This document shows positions 1-6,484 of a stretch of DNA of 11,309 bases, in pieces (within the stretch, counting starts at the first letter, position 1; each line of letters begins with the position of its first letter). The position numbers were made by a program, and so were the translations under genes. The notes under the pieces are model-generated. The model saw nothing but the letters and a program-made list of their open reading frames with translations. It ran no database searches and was not told the origin of the DNA. The DNA comes from Phycisphaerales bacterium. GTDB lineage: Bacteria > Planctomycetota > Phycisphaerae > Phycisphaerales > UBA1924. The DNA is taken from contig DOJA01000305.1 of assembly GCA_003511945.1 (NCBI GenBank), positions 1-11,309 of the forward strand, read 5' to 3'.

Positions 1-27
1 CCCGCTCATCTCGCCCCGGCCCGGTCC

Positions 28-33
28 TACACT
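28..33 (+). promoter_or_regulatory. Candidate -10 box for a leaderless der transcript
   Basis: The hexamer TACACT fits the TAnnnT pattern of bacterial -10 boxes. It ends 8 bases before the der ATG, so transcription would start at or next to the start codon. The 41 bases before der are C-rich and contain no purine-rich ribosome binding site, which fits a leaderless message. No convincing -35 box is visible, and the window cuts off further upstream sequence. Six loose positions could match by chance. Confidence 0.3.
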
Positions 34-41
34 CACCCCCC

Positions 42-1655
42 ATGCCCCTGCCCCGCCTCGCCATTGTTGGCCGCCCGAATGTCGGGAAGTCCTCGCTCAT
101 GAACATGCTGGCGGGGGCGAAGGTGTCGATCGTCGACCCCACCCCGGGCGTCACGCGCGACCGCGTCACGACCATCGTCGAACTCACGCCCCCCGAGCCG
201 GACCAGCCCACCCGCCTGGTCGAGATCACCGACACCGGGGGCTACGGGGTGTACACCGCCGAGGGCGGGCGCTTCGACGACGCGGGCGAGGACCTCGCCC
301 GCCTGACCGGCGACATCGAGCGCCAGATCGCGGCGGCGGTGCAGCGGGCCGACTTCATCCTCTTCGTCATCGACGCCCAGGACGGGGTGACCGCCCTGGA
401 CCAGACCGTGGCCCAGCTGCTGCGCCGCAGCGCCGCCCGCGGCCCCCGGGGGGAGGGCGCGGCGCCCGCGGTGATCCGCGTGGTCGCGAACAAGGTGGAC
501 GCCCTCAGCTGGGAGCCCTTCGCGATGGACGGCGCCTCGCTGGGCTTCGGCGAGCCGCTGATGGTCTCGGCCAAGGTCAACTACCGACGCCGCCAGTTCG
601 TCGAAGCGCTCTACGAGATGATCGCCGACACCGACCCCAAGGCCCGCGCCGAGGCCTTCCCGGAGATGAAGATCGCCATCGTCGGGCGGCGGAACGCGGG
701 CAAGTCGTCGTTCGTCAACGCGCTGGCGGGCGAGGAGCGCTGCATCGTCTCGGAGATCGCCGGCACCACGCGCGACGCGCTCGATGTCCGCTTCGAGATG
801 GACGGCAAGTCGTTCGTCGCCATCGACACCGCCGGGCTCCGCAAGCGGACCCGCCTGGCCGACTCGGTCGAGTACTTCGCCTACCACCGGGCGTTGTCGG
901 CGATCGACCGCTCCGATGTGTGCCTGATGCTCATCGACTCGACCCGCGCCGTGACCGCGGTGGACAAGCGCCTGGGCGCCCATGTGCGCGACCACCACAA
1001 GCCGTGCGTCATCGTGGTGACCAAGTGGGACCTGACCGAGGGACGCACGAACCGCAAGGGCCAGCCGATCAGCACCGACGACTACGCCCAGTACCTGGGC
1101 AAGGAGCTCCCGGGCATGGCGCTGTGCCCGATCGTGTTCACCTCCGCGACGCGGCGCGAGGGGCTGCACGAGGCGGTCGCGCTCGCGCACGAGCTGCACC
1201 ACCAGTCGCTGCAGCGCGTCCCGACCGCGAAGCTCAACGAGGTGCTCAAGGGCATCATGAACAAGCGCGGCCCCGGTGGCGCGCTGGGGGTCAAGGCCAA
1301 GGTGCTCTATGTGGCGCAGGTCGCGGTCGGCCCCCCCACCATCGTGATGGTCGTGAACAAGCGCGACGCCTTCACGGCGCAGTACGAGAAGTACCTGCTC
1401 AACCGGCTCCACGAGGAGCTGCCGTTCCCCGAGGTGCCGATCCGGCTCCTGCTGCGAGAGCGCCAGCGCGCGCCGGTCGAGGAGATGAAGGCCGGCGGGC
1501 GCCAGGCCGCCCACGACGACGCACGCCTGGTCCCCGCCTTCGACCCGCGCGAGGTCGTGCGCTACACCGAGGGCGATCCCGACGAGGCGATGGACACCTC
1601 GCTCATCGAGTCCCCCGAGGGGTTCGAGGAGGACGACGACGAGGGAGACGAATAG
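42..1655 (+). CDS. der: Ribosome biogenesis GTPase Der (EngA), double GTPase
   Basis: The 537-residue protein has the tandem GTPase layout unique to Der, a cytoplasmic factor for 50S subunit assembly. Domain 1 shows the P-loop GRPNVGKS (10-17), PGVTRD (35-40), DTGG (64-67), NKVD (150-153) and SAK (176-178). Domain 2 shows GRRNAGKS (215-222), GTTRD (241-245), DTAG (262-265), TKWD (327-330) and SAT (368-370). A KH-like domain follows at about 385-475. The second G4 motif is TKWD where NKWD is usual. Beyond the KH domain there is an extra tail of about 60 residues ending in a run of Asp/Glu, which makes the protein longer than the usual 440-490. The ATG at 42 starts five residues before the first beta strand; no ribosome binding site precedes it. 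The gene is convergent with rfbB, with 4 bp between the two stop codons. Confidence 0.97.
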   Translation: MPLPRLAIVGRPNVGKSSLMNMLAGAKVSIVDPTPGVTRDRVTTIVELTPPEPDQPTRLVEITDTGGYGVYTAEGGRFDDAGEDLARLTGDIERQIAAAVQRADFILFVIDAQDGVTALDQTVAQLLRRSAARGPRGEGAAPAVIRVVANKVDALSWEPFAMDGASLGFGEPLMVSAKVNYRRRQFVEALYEMIADTDPKARAEAFPEMKIAIVGRRNAGKSSFVNALAGEERCIVSEIAGTTRDALDVRFEMDGKSFVAIDTAGLRKRTRLADSVEYFAYHRALSAIDRSDVCLMLIDSTRAVTAVDKRLGAHVRDHHKPCVIVVTKWDLTEGRTNRKGQPISTDDYAQYLGKELPGMALCPIVFTSATRREGLHEAVALAHELHHQSLQRVPTAKLNEVLKGIMNKRGPGGALGVKAKVLYVAQVAVGPPTIVMVVNKRDAFTAQYEKYLLNRLHEELPFPEVPIRLLLRERQRAPVEEMKAGGRQAAHDDARLVPAFDPREVVRYTEGDPDEAMDTSLIESPEGFEEDDDEGDE

Positions 1656-1659
1656 CCCC

Positions 1660-2703
1660 TCACACCGCCGCCCGGGAAGCGTACTGGCGGGCGTAGTACT
1701 CGCGGTAGGCGCCGCTCTTGACGCGACGCCACCAGGAATCGTTGTCCACATACCAGCGGACCGTCGACTCCAGGGCCGCGGGCCAGGACGAGCGCGTGGG
1801 CTTCCATCCCAGTTCGCGGGCGATCTTGGACGCGTCGATCGCGTAGCGCCGGTCGTGGCCCGGGCGGTCGGCGACGGGCTGGATCATCTCCTCGCCCTTG
1901 CCCATCGCGCTCAGGATCGACCGGGTCAACTCGAGGTTCGACCGCTCGTTGTCGCCCCCGATGTTGTAGACTTCGCCCGGGCGGCCCCGGTCGAGCACCG
2001 CGAGCACCGCCTCGCAGTGGTCCTCGACATGCAGCCAGTCGCGGACATTCAGCCCGTCGCCGTAGAGAGGGACCTTCTTGTTCTCGAGCAGGTTGGTCAC
2101 GAAGAGCGGGATGACCTTCTCGGGGAACTGGAACGGCCCGAAGTTGTTCGAGCAGCGCGTGGTCACGATGTCCATGTGGAAGGTCTCGTGGTACGCGCGG
2201 CACAGCAGGTCGCCCGCGGCCTTGCTGGCGGCGTAGGGGCTGTTGGCGACCAGCGGCAGCCCTTCGTGGAACTTCAACTCCGGGCGGTTGAGCGGGAGCG
2301 AGCCGTACACCTCGTCGGTGCTGACATAGACGAACCGGACCGGCCCGCCCTTGCGCCGGCGCACCGCGTCCAGCAGGCACTGCGTGCCCATGACATTGGC
2401 CTGGAAGAATGGACGAGAGTCCATGATCGAGCGATCGACATGGCTCTCGGCGGCCATGTGGACCACCGCGTCGGCCTCGTTCACCAGGCGCTGGACGAGC
2501 GGCGCATCGTTGATGTCCCCGTGATGGAACGAGTACCGCGCGTCGGTGTCGACGCCCGCGAGGTTCTCAAGGTTGCCGGAGTAGGTCAGCGCGTCCAGGT
2601 TGATCAGGCGCAGGTCGGGGCGGGTCCGCAGGGCCAGGCGGACGAAGTTGGAGCCGATGAACCCGGCGCCGCCGGTGAGCAGGATGGTCTTGGTCGGGGG
2701 CAT
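1660..2703 (-). CDS. rfbB: dTDP-glucose 4,6-dehydratase
   Basis: This 347-residue extended short-chain dehydrogenase/reductase converts dTDP-glucose to dTDP-4-dehydro-6-deoxyglucose, the second step of dTDP-L-rhamnose synthesis. The NAD-binding motif GGAGFIG is at 11-17. The catalytic STDEVYG is at 128-134 (Thr129, Asp130, Glu131), and YAASK at 157-161 supplies the Tyr157/Lys161 pair. The phrases SPYAASKA, RCSNNFGP and VRDWLHVEDHC are hallmarks of the 4,6-dehydratase subgroup and separate it from epimerases of the same fold. The length is typical. The ATG at 2703 has GGAG six bases upstream. It is the last gene of the rhamnose operon, 21 bp after rfbD, and its stop faces the der stop with no room for a terminator between them. 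Confidence 0.96.
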   Translation of the reverse strand: MPPTKTILLTGGAGFIGSNFVRLALRTRPDLRLINLDALTYSGNLENLAGVDTDARYSFHHGDINDAPLVQRLVNEADAVVHMAAESHVDRSIMDSRPFFQANVMGTQCLLDAVRRRKGGPVRFVYVSTDEVYGSLPLNRPELKFHEGLPLVANSPYAASKAAGDLLCRAYHETFHMDIVTTRCSNNFGPFQFPEKVIPLFVTNLLENKKVPLYGDGLNVRDWLHVEDHCEAVLAVLDRGRPGEVYNIGGDNERSNLELTRSILSAMGKGEEMIQPVADRPGHDRRYAIDASKIARELGWKPTRSSWPAALESTVRWYVDNDSWWRRVKSGAYREYYARQYASRAAV

Positions 2704-2724
2704 GGCGGACTCCGGTCGTGAGGG

Positions 2725-3612
2725 TCAACGGGATGCCGGCGCCGGATCGGGCAGCTGCGCGATGACGCCCGCGAGGTTGTCGGTCCAGTGGGGCATGGGA
2801 CCGAGCAGGCGCTCGGCGTCGGAGATGTCCAGCACGCTGTAGCCCGGGCGCGGCGCCGGACGGGGGAACTCGCGGGTCGTGCAGGGCTCGAGCGGGCACG
2901 CGCCCGGGGTGAGGGCCGCGATCTCGCGGGCGAACTCGAACCACGAGCACTCTCCGCCATCGGTGAGGTGCCAGAGCCCTTCCGCCTCCTGCGCGAGCAG
3001 GGCCGCCGAGGCGAGCGCCAGGTGCTCGGCGGAGGTCGGGCGCCCGCGCTGGTCGTTCACCACCCGCACCAGCGGCCTCGTGCGGAGCAGGCCACGCATG
3101 GTCAGGACGAAGTTCTTGCCCCATGGGGCGTAGAGCCACGAGGTCCGCACGATGACGCCCCGGCAGCCGGAGGACTCGATGGCCTCCTCGCCCGACGCCT
3201 TGGTGCGTCCGTAGGCGCCCAGTGGGCGTCGCGGGGCATCGACGGGGATCGGCTCACGGGCCGAGCCGTCGAAGACATAGTCGGTGCTGTAGTGAACGAG
3301 CGTCGCCCCCGACCGACGGCACGCCTGCGCGAGGGCGCCGACACCGTCGGCGTTGAGCGCCCGTGCTTCACCCTCGCGGGATTCGGCGCCGTCGACATCG
3401 GTCCAGGCGGCGCAGTTGATGACGGTCCGCCACGGGCCGGACGAGGCGGGCGCCAGCGTCGCGGGGCGCTTGAGGTCGAAGTCCGCCACGGGGGGCGCGT
3501 CGTAAGCCACCCGTGAACGCGACAGCAGCCCGCGCCAGGCGCGCCCGAGCATGCCGCCGGCGCCGATGAGCAGGACGGGGCTCTGGATCTGGCTGGGCTC
3601 TGAGGGGTTCAT
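2725..3612 (-). CDS. rfbD: dTDP-4-dehydrorhamnose reductase
   Basis: This 295-residue short-chain dehydrogenase carries out the last step of dTDP-L-rhamnose synthesis, NAD(P)H-dependent reduction of dTDP-4-dehydrorhamnose. Visible signatures are GAGGMLG (17-23) for nucleotide binding, NCAAWTDVDGAE (66-77), STDYVFDG (109-116) and YGRTK (134-138) with the catalytic Tyr/Lys, then RTSWLY (156-161) and a NDQRGRPTSA segment equivalent to the DQxGxPT motif. Length matches the family. I chose the ATG at 3612 because it leaves a 16-residue lead before the Rossmann motif and lies just after the stop of the upstream cupin gene (26 bp gap). No clear ribosome binding site is seen, so translation may depend on coupling. 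The reading frame stays open upstream, but that part reads through the cupin gene in another frame. Confidence 0.94.
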   Translation of the reverse strand: MNPSEPSQIQSPVLLIGAGGMLGRAWRGLLSRSRVAYDAPPVADFDLKRPATLAPASSGPWRTVINCAAWTDVDGAESREGEARALNADGVGALAQACRRSGATLVHYSTDYVFDGSAREPIPVDAPRRPLGAYGRTKASGEEAIESSGCRGVIVRTSWLYAPWGKNFVLTMRGLLRTRPLVRVVNDQRGRPTSAEHLALASAALLAQEAEGLWHLTDGGECSWFEFAREIAALTPGACPLEPCTTREFPRPAPRPGYSVLDISDAERLLGPMPHWTDNLAGVIAQLPDPAPASR

Positions 3613-3638
3613 GGCGCTGGGCTGTGCGCACGCGGGCG

Positions 3639-4175
3639 TCAGCGGTGGACGGTCTCCCACGGGAACCCGCCGACGGCGTCGAAGGGGATGCGCTGCTCGT
3701 CGGGGGCCGCCGGGTTGTAGGCGTGGGTGACGAAGTACAGCAGACCCGCGGGCGCCGGCCCGACCGTCGCGGCCCCGTGCCACAGGGGCGGCGGGATGAC
3801 GACGATGCCCGGGCGCTTCTCGCCGATGACCAGCGACCACGCCCTCCCGTCCTCTTCACGATAGACGCCGACCTTGATGTGCCCCATGAGGCACATCCAG
3901 AAGTCGGTCTGGTCGCGGTGGCGGTGCCAGGCCTTGATCGTGCCCGGGTACTGCACGGAATAGTTGATCTGTCCCTTGGGCGAGAGCACGCCCGTGAACT
4001 GGTTCATGAGCGACCAGCCGCGGTCGTCGGCGTAGAACGACGCGGGCACAAAGACGGGCTCGCGGGCGCCCCGGGCGGCCTCGAACGCCGCGACGAGCGA
4101 GCCCTCGGCGCTGCGGGGCGTGTGGAGCCCGCTGATCGCTCGTGTGTCCGGGGTGGGTCTGTCCACGGTGCTCAC
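3639..4175 (-). CDS. RmlC-like cupin, probable dTDP-4-dehydrorhamnose 3,5-epimerase (divergent)
   Basis: The 178-residue product is a cupin of the RmlC superfamily, and its place between rfbA and rfbD is where the 3,5-epimerase is expected. Family features include DRG (51-53), QINYS (69-73), a WHRH motif (83-86), LWHG (131-134), Tyr147, Tyr153 and Asp166 near the end. Around the active site it departs from canonical RmlC: the usual RGLHYQ...QxK stretch is replaced by KAWHRHRDQTDFW, losing the Arg and Lys. The HxH arrangement is closer to sugar 3,4-ketoisomerases such as FdtA. The N-terminal 40 residues are also unlike RmlC. The chosen GTG at 4175 overlaps the rfbA stop as GTGA, a sign of translational coupling; a second GTG lies at 4166. 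The next in-frame Met would delete part of the cupin. The cupin assignment is firm; the exact reaction is inferred from context. Confidence 0.82.
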   Translation of the reverse strand: MSTVDRPTPDTRAISGLHTPRSAEGSLVAAFEAARGAREPVFVPASFYADDRGWSLMNQFTGVLSPKGQINYSVQYPGTIKAWHRHRDQTDFWMCLMGHIKVGVYREEDGRAWSLVIGEKRPGIVVIPPPLWHGAATVGPAPAGLLYFVTHAYNPAAPDEQRIPFDAVGGFPWETVHR

Positions 4176-4957
4176 GCCTTGGCGACGAAGAGGGAGCCCT
4201 CGTTCGGCGCGGGGGTCCCGGTGTGGTTGGCCCCGCCCCGGGCGACGAGCGAGGCGGCGCGGAAGAGACTCTCGACCGTCCCGGCGTCGGTCCACCAGCC
4301 GTCGAGCACCTCGAAGGTGAGGTCGCCGCGGCGCATGTAGGCGTTGTTCACATCGGTGATCTCGAGTTCGCCCCGGGCGCTGGGCTTGAGGTCCTTGCAC
4401 ATCTCGAACACATCGCTGTCGTAGAAGTAGATGCCCGTGACCGCGAGGTTGGAGGCGGGCTGCTTGGGCTTCTCGACAATCTCGACGATCCGCGCGTCGC
4501 GCCCCGGGCTGTCCAGGCGCGCGACGCCGAACCGCTCGGGGTCGGGCACTTCCTTGAGCAGGAGCTTGGCGCCGGACCGCTGCGTGAAGAAGTCGCCCGC
4601 GGCCCGGCGGATGTTCCCCTCGATAATGTTGTCGCCCAGGACGACGCACACCTTGTCGCGGTCGGCGAACTCCTCCGCGAGCTTCAGGGCGTCGGCGATG
4701 CCCCCCTCGCCCTCCTGGTAGGCGTACTCCAGGTGCTTCACGCCCAGGTGCTTGCCGTTCTTGAGGAGTTTGAGGAAGTCCCCCGCGTGCTCGCCACCGG
4801 TCACGATGATGATGTCCCGGATCCCCGCGTTGAGCAGGCACTGGATCGGGTAATAAATCATGGGCCGGTCGTACACCGGCAGGAGGTGCTTGTTGGTGAC
4901 GAGCGTGAGCGGCCTGAGCCGGCTCCCCAGCCCCCCCGCGAGGATGATGCCCTTCAT
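4172..4957 (-). CDS. rfbA: Glucose-1-phosphate thymidylyltransferase (short type)
   Basis: This 261-residue nucleotidyltransferase makes dTDP-glucose from dTTP and glucose-1-phosphate, the first step of dTDP-L-rhamnose synthesis. The N-terminal GGLGSRLRPLT (8-18) is the nucleotide-binding signature. GDN (108-110) holds the metal-binding Asp. ERFGVA (141-146), EKPKQP (162-167) and TDAG (223-226) are conserved in the family. It is shorter than the 290-residue enterobacterial enzymes and carries YQEGEGGIADAL (80-91), matching the shorter RfbA/StrD-like branch. The ATG at 4957 begins directly at the MKGIILAGG strand and has AGGGAG seven bases upstream (4965-4970), the best ribosome binding site in the operon. 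It is the first gene of the operon and is preceded by a hairpin. Uridylyl- or other sugar nucleotidyltransferase activity is an alternative, made unlikely by the adjacent rfbB and rfbD. Confidence 0.94.
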   Translation of the reverse strand: MKGIILAGGLGSRLRPLTLVTNKHLLPVYDRPMIYYPIQCLLNAGIRDIIIVTGGEHAGDFLKLLKNGKHLGVKHLEYAYQEGEGGIADALKLAEEFADRDKVCVVLGDNIIEGNIRRAAGDFFTQRSGAKLLLKEVPDPERFGVARLDSPGRDARIVEIVEKPKQPASNLAVTGIYFYDSDVFEMCKDLKPSARGELEITDVNNAYMRRGDLTFEVLDGWWTDAGTVESLFRAASLVARGGANHTGTPAPNEGSLFVAKA

Positions 4958-5092
4958 CGGTCTGCTCCCTGACGCGGACGCCCGGACGCCAACGCGTCCG
5001 GGAACCCGGGCGGACTCGTCCTCTACGAACTTCGGCGTTTTCCTGTGCGGGCCGAAGGGAAAGAAGTCTATCGGGCGTCGATCGGGCGATCC
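4958..5092. promoter_or_regulatory. Divergent promoter/leader region between rfbA and the glycosyltransferase
   Basis: About 135 bp separate the two divergent starts, so promoters for both directions should lie here or just inside the flanking genes. It contains the 9-bp hairpin described separately and a weaker 7-bp inverted repeat, CTTCGGC (5030-5036) with GCCGAAG (5051-5057) around a 14-base spacer. A TAGACT on the minus strand (5065-5070) fits a -10 pattern but has no clear -35 partner. The region is locally richer in A/T around 5020-5072 than the surrounding genes. Promoter positions cannot be fixed by eye. Confidence 0.4.
4981..5002 (-). promoter_or_regulatory. Perfect 9-bp inverted repeat in the rfbA leader
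   Basis: CCCGGACGC (4981-4989) and GCGTCCGGG (4994-5002) are exact reverse complements separated by the four bases CAAC. The dyad lies about 24 bp upstream of the rfbA ATG and 10 bp upstream of its ribosome binding site. It could fold as a leader RNA hairpin or act as an operator for a dimeric repressor. No U-tract follows, so an ordinary terminator is unlikely. GGACG is repeated just outside the dyad on the rfbA side. Confidence 0.5.
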
Positions 5093-6376
5093 ATGCCCCG
5101 TCCCCCCGGGGCGCCGAGGGGGTGGCGATCCTTGCGCGTGCTGATGACCACCCTCGGGGCCGCGGGAGACCACCTGCCGTTGCTGGGGGTCGCGCGTGCG
5201 CTGGCGGCGCGCGGGCACGGGCTGATGTGCGCCCTGGACGAGCCCTGGCGGACCCGGGCGGAGGCGCTGGGGCTCGAAGCCGTCTCGCTCGGCCCCGCTC
5301 CGGTGGTCGTGCAGCGCGGCTCCATGACCCGCCCGGTCGAGGGATCGATCGCCTTTCTGAGGCGGGCCGTGATCCCCCGGGTCCCCGCGATGGTCGAGGC
5401 GCTCGAGCGGGCCTCCCGCGCGCACCGGGCGGATGTGATCCTCGGGCACCACATCTCGCTGGGCGCTCCGTGGGCCGCGCGGCGGCTGGGCATCCCCTGG
5501 GCGATGGCCTGCGTCGCCCCGGCGTCGTGGACCTCACTCGAGCAGGTTACCGTCTACCCAGGGATGCCCGACAAGGACCGGTATTCCCCCCGCGTCATGC
5601 GGGGCGCGGTGGCGCTCGGCAAGCGTGTGACCAACGCGCTCGTTGATCCGCTCCTTAACCGTCACCGGCGCGCGCTGGGGCTCCCCGTGGCGCGGGGGAC
5701 GATGTTCAACGAAATGTTCTCCGGGATCGTCAACCTGGGGCTCTGGCACCCGGTGTTCCGGGCGCCGGCCGCCGACGATGCGCCGCGCTCCACCGTCTGC
5801 GGCTTCGTGCGTCCGCCGGAACTTCTTGTCGCCGACCCGCGCCCCGGCGCCCGCGTGCGCGCGTTCCTGGAACGGGGCGCCCCGCCGATCGTCATCACGC
5901 TGGGAACGAGTGTTCCCCACGCCGCCGAGCGGTTCTTTGCCAGGGCGCTGTCGTGGTGTGCGGCAACCGGGACGCGCGCGGTGCTCTTGACCGGCGGGGC
6001 TCGCGTCGATCCGTCCCTCGTCCCGCCCTGCGGAATCGTCGAGGCGTACATCCCTCTGGAAGACCTGCTCCCCCGCGCGTCGGCGGTGGTCCACCACGGC
6101 GGGCTGGGGACCATCGCCGCCGCGCTGCGCGCGGGCGTGCCGATGGTGTGCGTGCCGCACCTGCACGATCAGTTTGACAACGCGGCGCGATGCCGACGCC
6201 TGGGGGTCTCGGTGACGGTCCATCGGCGGCACCGGGGCGGGCTGGGGGCAGCGATCGCGCGGGTGACGGGGGATCCCTCGTTCCGCAGCGCCGCCCGCAC
6301 GGTCCAGGCGGCCATCGCGGGCGAGGACGGCGCGAACCGCGCTGCCGAAGAGCTTGAACGGGCGATGGGCGCGTAG
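5093..6376 (+). CDS. GT1-family (UGT/MurG-like fold) glycosyltransferase
   Basis: The product (427 residues from the ATG at 5093) is a GT-B glycosyltransferase of the UGT/GT1 type. The N-terminal strand LRVLMTTLG and GDHLPLLGVARAL form the acceptor-domain start. The C-terminal donor site has HHGGLGT (334-340) and DQFDNA (359-364), the signature that binds the nucleotide sugar. ITLGTSVP precedes it. No membrane segment or signal peptide is seen, so it should act in the cytoplasm or at the inner face of the membrane. The start is uncertain: GTG 5045, ATG 5093 (no ribosome binding site) and TTG 5132 are in frame. The TTG has GAGGGGG nine bases upstream and would start exactly at the first strand. 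Divergence from a complete dTDP-rhamnose operon suggests a rhamnosyltransferase like RhlB, an inference only. Codon choice looks looser than in the neighbours. Confidence 0.88.
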   Translation: MPRPPGAPRGWRSLRVLMTTLGAAGDHLPLLGVARALAARGHGLMCALDEPWRTRAEALGLEAVSLGPAPVVVQRGSMTRPVEGSIAFLRRAVIPRVPAMVEALERASRAHRADVILGHHISLGAPWAARRLGIPWAMACVAPASWTSLEQVTVYPGMPDKDRYSPRVMRGAVALGKRVTNALVDPLLNRHRRALGLPVARGTMFNEMFSGIVNLGLWHPVFRAPAADDAPRSTVCGFVRPPELLVADPRPGARVRAFLERGAPPIVITLGTSVPHAAERFFARALSWCAATGTRAVLLTGGARVDPSLVPPCGIVEAYIPLEDLLPRASAVVHHGGLGTIAAALRAGVPMVCVPHLHDQFDNAARCRRLGVSVTVHRRHRGGLGAAIARVTGDPSFRSAARTVQAAIAGEDGANRAAEELERAMGA

Positions 6377-6383
6377 AGCACTT

Positions 6384-6408
6384 CGTCTGCACGCGACGCG
6401 TGCGGACG
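6384..6408. terminator. Strong stem-loop between convergent genes, putative terminator
   Basis: CGTCTGCACGC (6384-6394) pairs with GCGTGCGGACG (6398-6408) around the loop GAC. This gives an 11-bp stem with one G-U wobble. It begins seven bases after the glycosyltransferase stop codon, in the gap facing the end of the signalling operon, and its symmetry would let it serve both strands. No run of T follows on either strand, so it is not a textbook intrinsic terminator; 3'-end protection is another possible role. Confidence 0.5.
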
Positions 6409-6420
6409 AGTCAAGAAGGG

Positions 6421-6450
6421 GTAGAGCGGCGGGCGAGTCAATCTCCCGCC
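6421..6450 (+). repeat. Palindromic dispersed repeat, copy 1
   Basis: This 30-bp element starts with GTAGAGCGGCGGGCGAGT and ends with CAATCTCCCGCC. It matches copy 2 (10995-11024, opposite strand) at 26 of 30 positions, and weaker similarity extends about ten bases further. The core can fold with GGCGGG (6428-6433) pairing to CCCGCC (6445-6450). The words GTAGAGC and CGAGTCAA also occur at 6373-6379 and 6407-6414, flanking the preceding stem-loop. Both copies lie downstream of a gene end and in the same sense as that gene. It may also help terminate the minus-strand operon. Confidence 0.6.
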
Positions 6451-6484
6451 TTGGAACGCAAGACACCGGATCAGAGGAGTTGCG

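Noticed and set aside
33..1751. A 572-codon open frame on the minus strand across der
   Set aside because: Low-complexity His/Arg/Leu/Val-rich composition with no motif, opposite the unmistakable double GTPase.
3613..3840. N-terminal extension of RfbD upstream of 3612
   Set aside because: It would overlap most of the cupin C terminus in another frame, and the Rossmann motif already lies near the N terminus of the shorter form.
4176..5537. Upstream extension of the cupin frame to give a protein of more than 600 residues
   Set aside because: The extension reads through rfbA and the divergent region in a wrong frame as Arg/Pro-rich sequence. The cupin begins naturally at the GTGA overlap.
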